From Flavobacteriaceae bacterium GSB9 (GTDB taxonomy: Bacteria > Bacteroidota > Bacteroidia > Flavobacteriales > Flavobacteriaceae): a stretch of 64,000 nucleotides of DNA. The stretch lies in the NCBI GenBank assembly GCA_022749295.1, contig CP062007.1:1-64000 (forward strand). Direction: 5' to 3'. Under the pieces are notes generated by a model. That model had not been told where the DNA came from. It saw only the letters and a program-made list of their open reading frames with translations, and ran no database searches. Below, one piece after another: positions 52,269 through 62,375 of this stretch. Position numbers and translations under genes: made by a program. Each line of letters begins with the position of its first letter. Positions within the stretch are counted from its first letter, which is position 1.

Positions 52269-54299
52269 TTATGGAATATATTCATACAAATTGTCTAGCG
52301 GACTTCCTCCAGAATAATTGTCTCCTCCTCCAATAAAAGCTTTGCCACCTATTACAAAAGAAAAATGCCAGCCTCTTCCTTGAATGATACTATCACTTTC
52401 TTCCCAAGTATTTCTGTTTGGAGAATATGTCCATGATTTGCCAAGTCTACTTCCTCCAATATAACCTCCTCCAACGACATACCCTAATCCATTAATCTGA
52501 AATCCTACAGATTCATTATTAGCTAGAGGAAAGTCAGCAATTTGCTTCCATAAATCTGAATTTGGGTTATAAGACCAAGCATCTACATCACCTGTATTTG
52601 ATGCACCTCCAGCCAAGTATGCTATATTATTGATTACAAAACATGCCATTCCTGTTCTTCTATGTCCTCCCCAAATATCAAAAGGTAAATCGCTAATTTG
52701 ATTCCATTGGTCAGTCAATGTATCATACTTGTAAAAATCCTTATAGCTTACAGGTGTATATGGTTGGAAATCCGTGCCAATTCCAATATAGATGTCATTC
52801 CCAATAGAGAAATGAGCAGAATAATCTCTTCTAGCACCTGGAAAATCAGATAGTTTTGACCAAATATTGCTTTCTGTTGAATACTTCCAAAATTCGTTAT
52901 CCGAATTAGATGTATAATAAAATATTTCGTTACCATTGGTTTCTAGAATTCCACTTGCAAATGTGCCATGGCTAGGAACACTTGTATTTACTTTTACCCA
53001 TGTAAAGTTCTCATCATTAAACTTCCATAGATATAAAGAATCATCATTGTAATTATCTTTTTCTCGTGCTAAAATATAAGCAACGCCATTTACAACTACG
53101 GCATTTTTTGGCCCTCTTCTAAATCGAAAAGGAAGACTCTCAGAAACCATAACCCACTTGTTTAGAATATTAAGCTCAACTTCATATTCAACAACTAAAT
53201 CCAATAATTTAACTTTTACAATTGCTTTTCTTCTGGGGAAAGGTCCGTAAGGAACTTTTGTATTAATATTTTGGGTGTCTCCAGATAATAAATATGCTTC
53301 TGCTTCTTCAAAAATTACCTTGTTTCTATTCAATATTGGATGAAAATAGGCTCCTTGTATAGTGATATCTTGAGTGGCAGATACATTATTTTCAACGAAG
53401 TTAATTAATGGTGGTATAAGCTTAAAACTATCGCTAAATTGATTTTCTTGTAATTGAGCTGAAACCTTTATTTGTTCAGAACCACTTTCCAAATCATCAG
53501 GAACTAAAACTTTTAAAGTGTTTCTATCTGCATAGGTAATGGTAGCTTCTACGTTTCCAAAATAAACTTTATTTCTTGGTTTTTCAAAATCAAAATGATC
53601 TCCAATAATAGTCAATTCGTCTCTAAAAGTGGCATTTAAAGATGAAACCGAAGTGATTTCTGGTTTAAACAACGTAAAATTATTAAAAGTTACTTTTTTC
53701 TCATATACTTTAACTTCAATTGTTGGATTATAGGTTTGTAATGTAACAGGAACAATGCATTTAATAATACTGTCATTAGAAACAAGTATTCTGCTTGACT
53801 CACCGCCCAGTAATACTTTAATATTGTTGGTTTTTGTAGTGAAATAATTACCCGAAATTGTGATAGTATCTAATAAGTGAGCTTGCTGTGTTACTTCATT
53901 GATTATTGGAGTTGTAGATCCTAAAGATACGAATGATTGCTCTTCACTATAATAAATTTCGCTGCTTACAACTTTTATATATGCTCTAACAAAATATTCA
54001 CCATTATAAATTAAATCAGTGTTAACCGTGTTTTCTATTTGGTTACCTGTTATTTTACTTTCTACAATGATTGAGTTATTTAAAGTTGGTACTGGTTGGT
54101 TTGATAATAAAAAACCAGATTCAGAAATTTGACTTAGCTTTAAACCAGAATAAGTGGCTTTTAAATTAACGCCACCTGTTTGAGGAACAGAAACAGATAA
54201 TTCTAAATTAATTGCTTCAGGAGTTGTAATAGGGTCATCTTTTTGACAGCTAAAACCTAAGAATAATAATATGGAAGCATAAAAAAAGTTTTTTAACAT
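52269..54299 (-). CDS. IPT/TIG and Kelch-like surface lipoprotein 2
   Basis: This 676-residue lipoprotein (lipobox GFSC, Cys about 17) has an N-terminal Fn3-like domain (about 28-125), three IPT/TIG domains (about 130-375) and a Kelch-like propeller (about 390-676) with YSTESNIWSKL-type blade repeats and GGG/GxGT turns. It follows gene 3 by 4 bp and precedes gene 1 by 31 bp. It differs from gene 1 in having more TIG domains and no regulatory-like domain. Confidence 0.85.
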   Translation of the reverse strand: MLKNFFYASILLFLGFSCQKDDPITTPEAINLELSVSVPQTGGVNLKATYSGLKLSQISESGFLLSNQPVPTLNNSIIVESKITGNQIENTVNTDLIYNGEYFVRAYIKVVSSEIYYSEEQSFVSLGSTTPIINEVTQQAHLLDTITISGNYFTTKTNNIKVLLGGESSRILVSNDSIIKCIVPVTLQTYNPTIEVKVYEKKVTFNNFTLFKPEITSVSSLNATFRDELTIIGDHFDFEKPRNKVYFGNVEATITYADRNTLKVLVPDDLESGSEQIKVSAQLQENQFSDSFKLIPPLINFVENNVSATQDITIQGAYFHPILNRNKVIFEEAEAYLLSGDTQNINTKVPYGPFPRRKAIVKVKLLDLVVEYEVELNILNKWVMVSESLPFRFRRGPKNAVVVNGVAYILAREKDNYNDDSLYLWKFNDENFTWVKVNTSVPSHGTFASGILETNGNEIFYYTSNSDNEFWKYSTESNIWSKLSDFPGARRDYSAHFSIGNDIYIGIGTDFQPYTPVSYKDFYKYDTLTDQWNQISDLPFDIWGGHRRTGMACFVINNIAYLAGGASNTGDVDAWSYNPNSDLWKQIADFPLANNESVGFQINGLGYVVGGGYIGGSRLGKSWTYSPNRNTWEESDSIIQGRGWHFSFVIGGKAFIGGGDNYSGGSPLDNLYEYIP

Positions 54300-54303
54300 A
54301 ATG

Positions 54304-56193
54304 CTAGAAATTGGAAAGTTCGGTTCTTAAAATGATATGATCGTGATTAAAAAAAAGTGTATTTGATGGGGGATATCCATCTTGATAACCAATTAAATAA
54401 ACATAGTTGTTATGGATAAACATATACTCAGGTCCGAAATTATAACCTTCTGCTTTTAAGTCATTTCTTTCAAACCATTGATCGCTTCCAATATCATATT
54501 CCCAAAAGTTTTTAAGATAATTATTATAATAAAATCCTCTGTCATCAATTTGAACATTGATAGCACCTTGAACAGGTTTAGTTATGTCACTTTTCCTAAC
54601 CCAGGTATTATCAGGAGTGAATTCCCAAAAATTAGTTGTGCGTTGTTCTCCGTTTCCAATATAAAACTTGCCATTGCTTTTAAAAATGCTAGGGCCATTT
54701 CTTAAATCGTAATCATTTACTAATGGAATTTCAGTTATCTGTTCCCAAGAATTACTATTTTCTTGATATTTCCAGATTTTTCTATTTTGATATATAGAGT
54801 TAGAACCAGTATAACCCAGGCCAAAATATAACTCACCATTATGGACGAATCCTGTAGGCTGTCGAATAAGTTGATTATTTACAAAGTCTTGGAGCTGGGT
54901 TACTGTATTGGTTTGTAAATTGTATTTGTAAAAGTTATTAGTTTCTCGTTTTATATACAAATAGGTGTGAATTCCATTATTTAAAGGAAAAAAATAAAAT
55001 AGTTGTCCAAATATGCCATCTGTGGATATAGGAATTATTGATTCTTCCCATATATTATTTTCTAGACTATATTTGAATATGGCATTGTTTTCTGCACTAC
55101 TATTTTTAAAAACATTAATATATGCCACATTATTGTTATTGTCATAAAAACTCGACAATGTTATATTGCGTACACTAGCTAGTCCACCAGTAAGCTCATG
55201 GTCTCTTTTATATGACCATAAGTACCAATTAGAAATAAGGTTTAAATCTATCTTATTTTCAAGGTCAGTATTAAACATTTTAATTTTTAGGCTTCCAATA
55301 TCTCTACTCTCATATGGGCCTAAAGGAATCTTAACCAGTAGGGAATCCCTATATCTTTGGGTTATTTCTACTTTATTATCGGCTATATAAAAGTCCTTCA
55401 GAACTGTAATATCTGGAAAGAAATTAGATAAATAAATGATAATATCATCTCCAACTTTTACTTCGTTTTTTGATGAACCTGTAATAGTTGGTTTAGGAAT
55501 TTTTACTCCTTTTAAGATTTCAAGTTCTTGAAGTTGGGCTTTTATCAATAAGTCATGATTAAAACTTTGTAAATTATAAGGAAGTTTAAAAGAAATGGAA
55601 TCTTTACTGTGACTAGTAACGGTAATTTGCTCGTTGTTTAAGGATATAATATCTGTTTTCTTTGTTGGTGAATTTGTTAAATGTTTACCATAAACAACAA
55701 CTTCTTTCCCATATTTAAAATTAACTGGAATTGAATCAACAATAGGTGTAAATAATTGAAAAGGAGTTGCTAAAACTTCCATTTTGTCAACGCCTTCACC
55801 ATTGTCAATTTTGATTTTGAAATCGAATGGATTGAATCCATCATATGGAACTTTAAATTTAACCAAAGAATCATTATTAAAAACAATATCTAATTTTGTT
55901 TCATTAAGATATAAAATCACACTTCTTTTAAAATTCTTTCCAACTATGGATAGTGTATCTCCTAAATCAGCTTTATTAGGTAATACATTATCAATTTGCA
56001 ATATAGGATCGTTTATTGCTTCTTCGTCATTAATAGAATCACTGCTTTTGTCACAAGAATATATTAATACTAGATATGTAACTGAAATTAATTTTAGTCT
56101 AAAAAAAACAAAGTTTGAAAAAAATGATTTTTTCTTTAAGTATTTCAAGTAAAACATTAGTTTTTTGTAAAAAGATTGATTTGTTTTTGTCAT
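54304..56193 (-). CDS. IPT/TIG and Kelch-like surface lipoprotein 3 (first gene of operon)
   Basis: This 629-residue protein has a long basic N-terminus before a hydrophobic stretch ending in a lipobox (LIYSC, Cys about residue 47). The true start may be the internal Met near residue 13. Two to three IPT/TIG domains (about 62-330) and Kelch-like blades (about 345-629) follow. It is the promoter-proximal gene of the set, with 240 bp of upstream DNA that includes a palindromic element (56271-56398). Confidence 0.82.
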   Translation of the reverse strand: MTKTNQSFYKKLMFYLKYLKKKSFFSNFVFFRLKLISVTYLVLIYSCDKSSDSINDEEAINDPILQIDNVLPNKADLGDTLSIVGKNFKRSVILYLNETKLDIVFNNDSLVKFKVPYDGFNPFDFKIKIDNGEGVDKMEVLATPFQLFTPIVDSIPVNFKYGKEVVVYGKHLTNSPTKKTDIISLNNEQITVTSHSKDSISFKLPYNLQSFNHDLLIKAQLQELEILKGVKIPKPTITGSSKNEVKVGDDIIIYLSNFFPDITVLKDFYIADNKVEITQRYRDSLLVKIPLGPYESRDIGSLKIKMFNTDLENKIDLNLISNWYLWSYKRDHELTGGLASVRNITLSSFYDNNNNVAYINVFKNSSAENNAIFKYSLENNIWEESIIPISTDGIFGQLFYFFPLNNGIHTYLYIKRETNNFYKYNLQTNTVTQLQDFVNNQLIRQPTGFVHNGELYFGLGYTGSNSIYQNRKIWKYQENSNSWEQITEIPLVNDYDLRNGPSIFKSNGKFYIGNGEQRTTNFWEFTPDNTWVRKSDITKPVQGAINVQIDDRGFYYNNYLKNFWEYDIGSDQWFERNDLKAEGYNFGPEYMFIHNNYVYLIGYQDGYPPSNTLFFNHDHIILRTELSNF

Positions 56194-56270
56194 TTTTTCG
56201 AGTACTAAATTTTAATGTTGCTTAAAGTTTGAAAAAATATGTTTAAACCTATTTAAAGCTAATTTTAGGG

Positions 56271-56398
56271 AAAACGTGCAATAAAATCAGCTATACGAAA
56301 TTTGGCTAGATTCCAATTGTATTTCAAATTGTTGTAACGAAGTTACATAAGATTTGAAATCCAGAACCTCACTGCGTATAGCCCTAAGCGTTAAACGA
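56271..56398. repeat. Second palindromic element flanking the lipoprotein operon
   Basis: Arms GCTATACG (56290-56297) and CGTATAGC (56375-56382) enclose a Lys-free A/T-rich middle with an internal ATTTCAAAT/ATTTGAAAT pair. The right side ends in GTTAAAC (56390-56396) and an AAC occurs at 56273-56275, so core-like triplets are present. The arm sequence belongs to the GGCTAT class of the array. Homology to the array sites is weaker than for the left element. Confidence 0.45.
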
Positions 56399-56432
56399 AA
56401 ATAGTTGAAATTTTTTACAAAGTCAAGTTTTC

Positions 56433-56798
56433 TTACTTAACTAAAAACAGTCCTAAAAAAACAGCTAAAAATCCCAGAACAAAACTGGCCACAGTATAAA
56501 GAGCAAAACCAGTAAAATCACCAGATTTTAAAAGCACTTGGTTTTCGTAAGCAAACGTAGAAAAGGTGGTAAAGCCACCACAAAACCCCGATGCCAATAA
56601 AAGCACATGATTTTGAGAAAGTGATGTGCTTTTTGCTGCCAGCCCTAACACCACACCAATAACTAAACAGCCTAAAACGTTTGCGGTAAATGTGCCGTAA
56701 GGTATGTAAGTGTCAGGTTTGTTTAAGTATTTTCCAATTAAAAATCGCAAAACACTGCCAAAACCACCACCAACAAAAACCAGTACAAGTTGTTTCAT
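56433..56798 (-). CDS. crcB: CrcB/Fluc fluoride channel
   Basis: This 121-residue, four-helix protein shows the family motifs GGGFGSVLRFLIG, YGTFTANVLGC and GFCGGFTTFSTFAYE (the Phe box and Na+/F- path). Two copies form a dual-topology dimer exporting fluoride. A -7 box TATATTTG lies at 56842-56835. No fluoride riboswitch was recognised upstream. Confidence 0.95.
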   Translation of the reverse strand: MKQLVLVFVGGGFGSVLRFLIGKYLNKPDTYIPYGTFTANVLGCLVIGVVLGLAAKSTSLSQNHVLLLASGFCGGFTTFSTFAYENQVLLKSGDFTGFALYTVASFVLGFLAVFLGLFLVK

Positions 56799-56920
56799 TT
56801 GTATAAAAATTTTAGGCTATAAAAGTCTTCCTGACAAATATAGTTTAAAATTAAGCACTTTAAGGAAAACCATGGGCTTGCCGTATTTTAAAAATAAACC
56901 TGATTAAAATTGTGCACCTT

Positions 56921-57943
56921 TTATTTTACAGCGATGTATATTTCGGTTATCCAATGGGCAGGATTGGGTTCTGTTTGAGGGTCGGATAAGTAAACCTCAA
57001 GCATAGGTCCATTTTCCGTAAATTCCATATTGCTGTCGGCTACGTATTTCATGCCGGTCTCCCAAGCTTCAATTAGGTTTTTATAGTCGCCTTTTAATGT
57101 TACTTTTACGGCTTTAAAGGGTTGCATTTGTCCTGTTAAAATGTCACTTTCAGAGGATATTACTTTGGCTGTAGTGGGTACGCAACAAGAGAACATGGTA
57201 GCATTATTGTCCATATCCCAATTATGATAAAAAGTAAACGGTGCTCCAGCCATTTTAATGTTGTTTTGCACGGCGTATTGTGTAACTTCGTTCATCATGT
57301 CTTGCATTTTGGGTTCCATATCCGATATTTTACAAGAGGTGGTATTGTAGATATAAAAACCGCCACCGTGTTCGGTAAGTCCATCAACATTTACAGTATA
57401 TTTTTTCATATCGGCTGTAACAACGCTATCTAATTTAAATAGTCCACGTTCAAAATCCGGACCGGTCATGTCTTCAATCGAACCTGCAAACGTGGTGTAT
57501 ATTTTCGTCATAAAGTCCTGTTTTCCGGCCATTTCCCATATAACTTTAGTGCCTTCATCAGTGGGTTTAAATTTCCAATTGATATCAGACTCCGATTCAA
57601 ATGGCTTTATAAACTGTATGTGCTGCTCAATTAATTTATTTTTTTCCACATTTAAGGTTTTCATATGGCCTTCACCCAAAACTTCTCCGCTCCAAGCATA
57701 ATTACCGTCAACACCAGAGGTTTTTTCACCATAAGTCAATGCCGCATCGGGTTCTTGTTCTATCCACGGTGAAAAACTGGTCCAATTTTTAAAATCGTTA
57801 ACCTTGTTATAAACTACCTGCGCTGGAGCGTCGATTATTCTGCTACGTTCAAAACGGAATTCGTTGGGCTGCACCGCAATAAAGATGGCTAAACCGATTA
57901 TAAATATGAGCAATAAGAAAAGAATGTATTTAAGTGCTTTCAT
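56921..57943 (-). CDS. SRPBCC plus GyrI-like ligand-binding protein
   Basis: This 340-residue protein has an N-terminal membrane helix (residues 5-23), an SRPBCC/polyketide-cyclase-like domain (about 30-180, beginning FERSRIIDAPAQVVYNKVNDFKNW) and a GyrI-like small-molecule-binding domain (about 185-340, ending EVYLSDPQTEPNPAHWITEIYIAVK). It is a common Bacteroidota architecture of unknown ligand. Confidence 0.87.
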   Translation of the reverse strand: MKALKYILFLLLIFIIGLAIFIAVQPNEFRFERSRIIDAPAQVVYNKVNDFKNWTSFSPWIEQEPDAALTYGEKTSGVDGNYAWSGEVLGEGHMKTLNVEKNKLIEQHIQFIKPFESESDINWKFKPTDEGTKVIWEMAGKQDFMTKIYTTFAGSIEDMTGPDFERGLFKLDSVVTADMKKYTVNVDGLTEHGGGFYIYNTTSCKISDMEPKMQDMMNEVTQYAVQNNIKMAGAPFTFYHNWDMDNNATMFSCCVPTTAKVISSESDILTGQMQPFKAVKVTLKGDYKNLIEAWETGMKYVADSNMEFTENGPMLEVYLSDPQTEPNPAHWITEIYIAVK

Positions 57944-58011
57944 TAATTGAATTTTTTGGAGAATTAGTTAAATCAAAGATAAGGATTTTTAATTTTCGAT
58001 TAATAAATTAT

Positions 58012-58019
58012 TACATTTG
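58012..58019 (+). promoter_or_regulatory. -7 box upstream of dipeptidyl peptidase III
   Basis: TACATTTG matches TAnnTTTG; if used it leaves a leader of about 110 nt before the ATG at 58134. Confidence 0.4.
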
Positions 58020-58133
58020 CCGTAATAAAAATTTGTTTTTTTTACTCAAAAGGCTAATTTTTAAATTATTCAATAAAAAACAAGCAAACAATTAAGGTTG
58101 CTTTGAGGATTATTAAATTAAAAAATTAATACA

Positions 58134-60170
58134 ATGAAGCTAAAATTCATGCTAATAGCAATAGTGGTCTCCACTATTTTTTGGTCGTGTGCTGATAAGA
58201 AATCAGAAAAAAAGGAAACTATGGCACACGAAAAATCAACCGATTTTAATTACAATGTCGATCAATTTGCCGATGTTAAAATACTGCGGTATCAAATTCC
58301 GGGTTGGGAAAAACTCAGTTTAAAAGAGCAGCAGTTGGTGTATTATTTAACTCAGGCAGGTTTGGCGGGCCGTGATATTATGTGGGACCAAAATTACCGT
58401 CACAATCTTAAAATTAGAAAGGCGCTCGAAGCAATTTATAAAAATTATTCGGGTGATAAATCTACCGAAGATTGGAAGGCTTTCGAAACGTATTTAAAAC
58501 GTGTTTGGTTTAGCAATGGTATTCACCACCACTATTCAAACGACAAATTGAAACCAGGGTTTTCAGCCGATTATTTAAAGATGTTATTAACAGAAACCAA
58601 CACCAATTTAGAGGGAGAAGCTTTCGAAGTTATTTTTAACGATGTAGATAATAAAAAAGTAAACCAAGCAAAGGGTATTGATAATGTTGCTTTGTCTGCA
58701 GTAAACTTTTATGGCCCAAATGTCACCAATGCCGACGTTGTTAATTTTTACAAAGCCAAAACATCGCCAAACCCAGAACGGCCACTTGCTTTTGGTCTAA
58801 ACTCGCAGTTAGTAAAGGAGAACGGTGTTGTTGAAGAACGCGTTTATAAATCTAGAGGGCTATATGGCGAAGCCATCGACGAAATTATTAAATGGTTGGA
58901 GTTGGCAAAGGGAGTTGCCGAAAATGAGGCTCAAGCTAATGCTTTAGGATTACTAATCGAGTATTACAAAACGGGCGACTTGCAAACTTGGGACGATTAT
59001 AACGTGGCCTGGACCAATGCCACAGCAGGCAATGTAGATTACATTAATGGTTTTGTCGAAGTGTACAATGATCCTTTAGGTTATCGAGGTTCATACGAAA
59101 TGATTGTGCAGATTAATGATTTTGATATGTCTCAAAAAATGAAGGTGCTGAGCGATAATGCACAATGGTTTGAAGACAATTCTACTTTAATGGATGCCCA
59201 TAAAAAAGAAAATGTCGTAGGTGTAACCTATAAAGTGGTTAATGTTGCGGGTGAAGCTGGTGATGCATCGCCAAGTACGCCAATTGGAGTTAATCTGCCT
59301 AATTCAAACTGGATTCGTGCAGCAGTAGGGAGCAAGTCTGTTTCTTTAGGAAATATTATCAATGCTTCCAATAATGCTGGTAGCACAGGACGTTTAAAGG
59401 AATTTGCACATGATGAAGATGAGGTTAATAACCATGAAAAATATGGTGAATTAGCCGATAAACTGGAAACGGCATTACACGAAGTTATTGGTCATGCATC
59501 TGGAAAATTAAACCCAGGCGTGGGAGAAACCAAAGAAACCCTTAAAAATTATGCTTCAACTTTAGAAGAAGGCCGAGCCGATTTGGTGGCGTTATATTAT
59601 ATGTATCAACCTAAATTGCAAGAATTAGGCTTGGTTGATGATTGGAAAGCTGTTGGCCGTGCTTCATACGATGCCTATATCCGTAATGGATTGATGACAC
59701 AATTAATTCGTTTGAATTTAGGCGATGATGTTGAAGAAGCCCACATGCGAAACAGGCAATGGATTTCAGCTTGGGTTTTCGAAAAAGGACAAAAAGACAA
59801 TGTTATTGAAAAAGTGACCAAAAACGGAAAAACCTATTTCAATATTAATGATTACGAAAAACTAAGGGAGTTGTTCGGGGAGCTTTTAAGAGAAGCCCAA
59901 CGTATAAAATCGGAAGGGGATTATGCTGCTGCTGAAGCATTGGTTGAAAACTATGGTGTAAAAGTAGATCAAGCCATTCATGCTGAAGTTCTTAAGCGAA
60001 ATGAACAATTTAATAGTGCACCGTATACAGGTTATGTGAACCCGGTGTTGGTTGCAAATAAAAATGAATCTGGAGAGATAACCTCAATAAAAGTAACCCA
60101 ACCTAAATCGTTTGAAGAACAAATGTTAAATTACAGTTCGAATTACAACTTTTTGCCTGAAGTAAATTAA
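58134..60170 (+). CDS. Dipeptidyl peptidase III (M49)
   Basis: This 678-residue zinc peptidase removes dipeptides from the N-terminus of short peptides. It has the M49 zinc site HEVIGH at 449-454 and EEGRAD at 478-483. A lipobox (FWSC, Cys19) shows it is an exported lipoprotein, unlike cytosolic eukaryotic DPP III. Length matches bacterial members. Confidence 0.95.
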   Translation: MKLKFMLIAIVVSTIFWSCADKKSEKKETMAHEKSTDFNYNVDQFADVKILRYQIPGWEKLSLKEQQLVYYLTQAGLAGRDIMWDQNYRHNLKIRKALEAIYKNYSGDKSTEDWKAFETYLKRVWFSNGIHHHYSNDKLKPGFSADYLKMLLTETNTNLEGEAFEVIFNDVDNKKVNQAKGIDNVALSAVNFYGPNVTNADVVNFYKAKTSPNPERPLAFGLNSQLVKENGVVEERVYKSRGLYGEAIDEIIKWLELAKGVAENEAQANALGLLIEYYKTGDLQTWDDYNVAWTNATAGNVDYINGFVEVYNDPLGYRGSYEMIVQINDFDMSQKMKVLSDNAQWFEDNSTLMDAHKKENVVGVTYKVVNVAGEAGDASPSTPIGVNLPNSNWIRAAVGSKSVSLGNIINASNNAGSTGRLKEFAHDEDEVNNHEKYGELADKLETALHEVIGHASGKLNPGVGETKETLKNYASTLEEGRADLVALYYMYQPKLQELGLVDDWKAVGRASYDAYIRNGLMTQLIRLNLGDDVEEAHMRNRQWISAWVFEKGQKDNVIEKVTKNGKTYFNINDYEKLRELFGELLREAQRIKSEGDYAAAEALVENYGVKVDQAIHAEVLKRNEQFNSAPYTGYVNPVLVANKNESGEITSIKVTQPKSFEEQMLNYSSNYNFLPEVN

Positions 60171-60186
60171 AAGTAATATTATTACA

Positions 60187-60222
60187 AAAAATGGCGGCTC
60201 TTTAACAGAGCCGCCATTTTTT
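60187..60222. terminator. Bidirectional terminator between DPP III and regulator
   Basis: AAAAATGGCGGCTCT, loop, AGAGCCGCCATTTTTT. A strong GC stem with A- and T-runs on either side between convergent genes. Confidence 0.9.
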
Positions 60223-60242
60223 GTAGACACTAAGTATCATAT

Positions 60243-61406
60243 TTATTTTGAAGCAAATGCTTTAACATCTTTTTCGTTAACCTCAGAGCCTCCTAAAATA
60301 ATGAGGCGCTCCACAACATTACGAAGTTCCCTGATATTGCCCGTCCAATCGTATTCTTGAAGTAGTTTAATGGCCTTATCGGAAAATGATTTTTTTGCTG
60401 TGCCTTGGTCCTCGGATATTTTATTAGCAAAATGGTTTATTAAAAGTGGAATATCGTCACGCCTTTCGTTCAAGGCAGGAACCTTAATTAAAATTACGGC
60501 AAGCCTGTGGTAAAGGTCTTCCCGAAATTTACCATCTTCAATTTCCTTTTTTAAGTTTTTGTTGGTGGCGGCAATAACGCGCACATCAACCTTAATATCT
60601 TTATCGCTGCCAACACGTTGTATCTTATTCTCCTGTAACGCACGCAGTACTTTGGCTTGCGCCGATAAGCTCATGTCACCTATTTCATCAAGAAAAATGG
60701 TACCTTTATTAGCGGCCTCAAACTTTCCGGCGCGGTCTTTATTGGCACTTGTAAAAGCACCTTTTACGTGGCCAAACAGTTCACTTTCAATCAACTCCGA
60801 TGGTATTGCGGCACAATTCACTTCAATTAAATTCCCTTTAGAACGTTCGCTTTTTTCATGTAACCAATGGGCTACCAGTTCTTTACCGGTGCCATTGGGA
60901 CCTGTTATCAATACGCGGGCATCGGTAGGAGCTACTTTATCTATCATGTCCTTAATTTGTGAAATGGCCTCGCTTTCACCAATCATTTCGTACTTTTTGC
61001 TTACTTTCTTCTTCAGTATTTTATTTTCAACTACCAATTCCTTGCGATCTAAAGCATTACGAACAGTATTTAACAGGCGGTTTAAATCTGGCGGTTTCGA
61101 TATATAATCAAAAGCACCCATGCGCATGGTGTTAACGGCCGTATCTAAATCACCGTGGCCAGAAATCATCACAATAGGTATTTCAGGTTTTATTTTTTTT
61201 GCAGATTCCAAGACTTCAACACCGTCCATTTTAGGCATTTTAATATCGCAAAGTACTAAATCGTAATCCTCGTTTTTTATTTTTTCAATACCACCCAAAC
61301 CGTCTTCTGCTTCTTCAACTTTATAGGCGTCGTTTTCTTCCGATAGAATTTTAACAAGTACTCTTCTAATTGCGGCTTCGTCTTCTATTACTAATATTTT
61401 CGGCAT
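60243..61406 (-). CDS. Sigma-54-type response regulator lacking a DNA-binding domain
   Basis: This 387-residue protein has a receiver domain (phospho-acceptor Asp54 in LCDIKMP) and a sigma-54 AAA+ domain with Walker A GPNGTGKE, GAFTSA loop (canonical GAFTGA), Walker B GTIFLDEIGDM and the arginine finger region. The protein ends soon after VNEKDVKAFASK, so the usual Fis-type helix-turn-helix is absent. It probably activates sigma-54 holoenzyme from solution or acts on a non-DNA partner. No kinase is adjacent. Confidence 0.92.
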   Translation of the reverse strand: MPKILVIEDEAAIRRVLVKILSEENDAYKVEEAEDGLGGIEKIKNEDYDLVLCDIKMPKMDGVEVLESAKKIKPEIPIVMISGHGDLDTAVNTMRMGAFDYISKPPDLNRLLNTVRNALDRKELVVENKILKKKVSKKYEMIGESEAISQIKDMIDKVAPTDARVLITGPNGTGKELVAHWLHEKSERSKGNLIEVNCAAIPSELIESELFGHVKGAFTSANKDRAGKFEAANKGTIFLDEIGDMSLSAQAKVLRALQENKIQRVGSDKDIKVDVRVIAATNKNLKKEIEDGKFREDLYHRLAVILIKVPALNERRDDIPLLINHFANKISEDQGTAKKSFSDKAIKLLQEYDWTGNIRELRNVVERLIILGGSEVNEKDVKAFASK

Positions 61407-61489
61407 AATGATGTTTTAAGTTTTTCTGTATTCAACCTAAGTACGGGTTGGCAAAATATAATCTATAATTTCTTTTTATTTAATTGGCG

Positions 61490-62371
61490 TTATTTCTGCT
61501 GGTTATATATATGTACATCTCTTTGTGGGAATGGAATAGTGATATTGTTTTCCCTAAAAAGTTTATCGATTTCAAAACGAATATCACTTTTAGGAAATTG
61601 TGCTTTAAAGCTATCGTTAATGGTAAAAATAATTTTGAAGTTAAGGGAACTGTCACCAAAATCAGTAAAAACAACAGTGGGTTCGGGCTCGCTAAGGACT
61701 TCTGGGTGGGTGCTGGCCGCTTGAATAAGCAGTTTTTTTACCAGTTGAACGTCGCTTCCATAGGCAACTCCAACGGTTACGGCCTCTCTTGTGGTGCTTC
61801 CGTTTTGGGTCCAGTTGTACAGGCTGTTTTCTAAATATAAATGGTTGGGGATTACTAAAACCTTATTGTCTATAGTTACCGCTCTTGTGGTACGCAGTTT
61901 AATTTCTTCAACACGGCCCACTTTGCCGTCTATTTCAATAATATCGCCAACATGAACGGTTTGGTCAATTAATATAAAAACTCCGGAAATAATATCTTGA
62001 AACAGGGTTTGAAGAGCCAAACCAATACCAATTAACAGAGCGGCAGAGGCTGCAAAAACAGCGGTTACGTTTACACCAACCGAATGTAGTGTAATCAATA
62101 AAATTACCACATAAATAAGCCACCTAAAATAGCCGTATACTACTTTAAATTTGCTTTTTTCTTCTCTTGGTAAATTTCTGGTGAGTATTCTGAACAGAAT
62201 CCTTAGAATGATTGTTGTTATAAATATTGTCGTAACGACAATAATCAAATCGAGAATAGAAACACTTATTTTCTCGGTGAAATTAATATGAAGGTCTAGG
62301 AAGTTTTTAATGTTTTCCCAAACAGAGCTTCCAGCTATTTTCTCTTCTAGTTTTTCTAAGTTTTGACTCAT
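61490..62371 (-). CDS. mscS: Mechanosensitive channel MscS
   Basis: This 293-residue channel has helices near 40-60, 80-98 and the pore-lining TM3 (ASAALLIGIGLALQTLFQDIISGVFIL region), followed by the beta domain VGDIIEIDGKVGRVEEI and the C-terminal vestibule. It opens under hypo-osmotic tension. It lies 4 bp downstream of the ABC permease on the same strand. Confidence 0.93.
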   Translation of the reverse strand: MSQNLEKLEEKIAGSSVWENIKNFLDLHINFTEKISVSILDLIIVVTTIFITTIILRILFRILTRNLPREEKSKFKVVYGYFRWLIYVVILLITLHSVGVNVTAVFAASAALLIGIGLALQTLFQDIISGVFILIDQTVHVGDIIEIDGKVGRVEEIKLRTTRAVTIDNKVLVIPNHLYLENSLYNWTQNGSTTREAVTVGVAYGSDVQLVKKLLIQAASTHPEVLSEPEPTVVFTDFGDSSLNFKIIFTINDSFKAQFPKSDIRFEIDKLFRENNITIPFPQRDVHIYNQQK

Positions 62372-62375
62372 GTAT

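Noticed and set aside
56799-56920. Fluoride riboswitch before crcB
   Set aside because: The conserved pseudoknot motifs are not present between the -7 box and the start codon.
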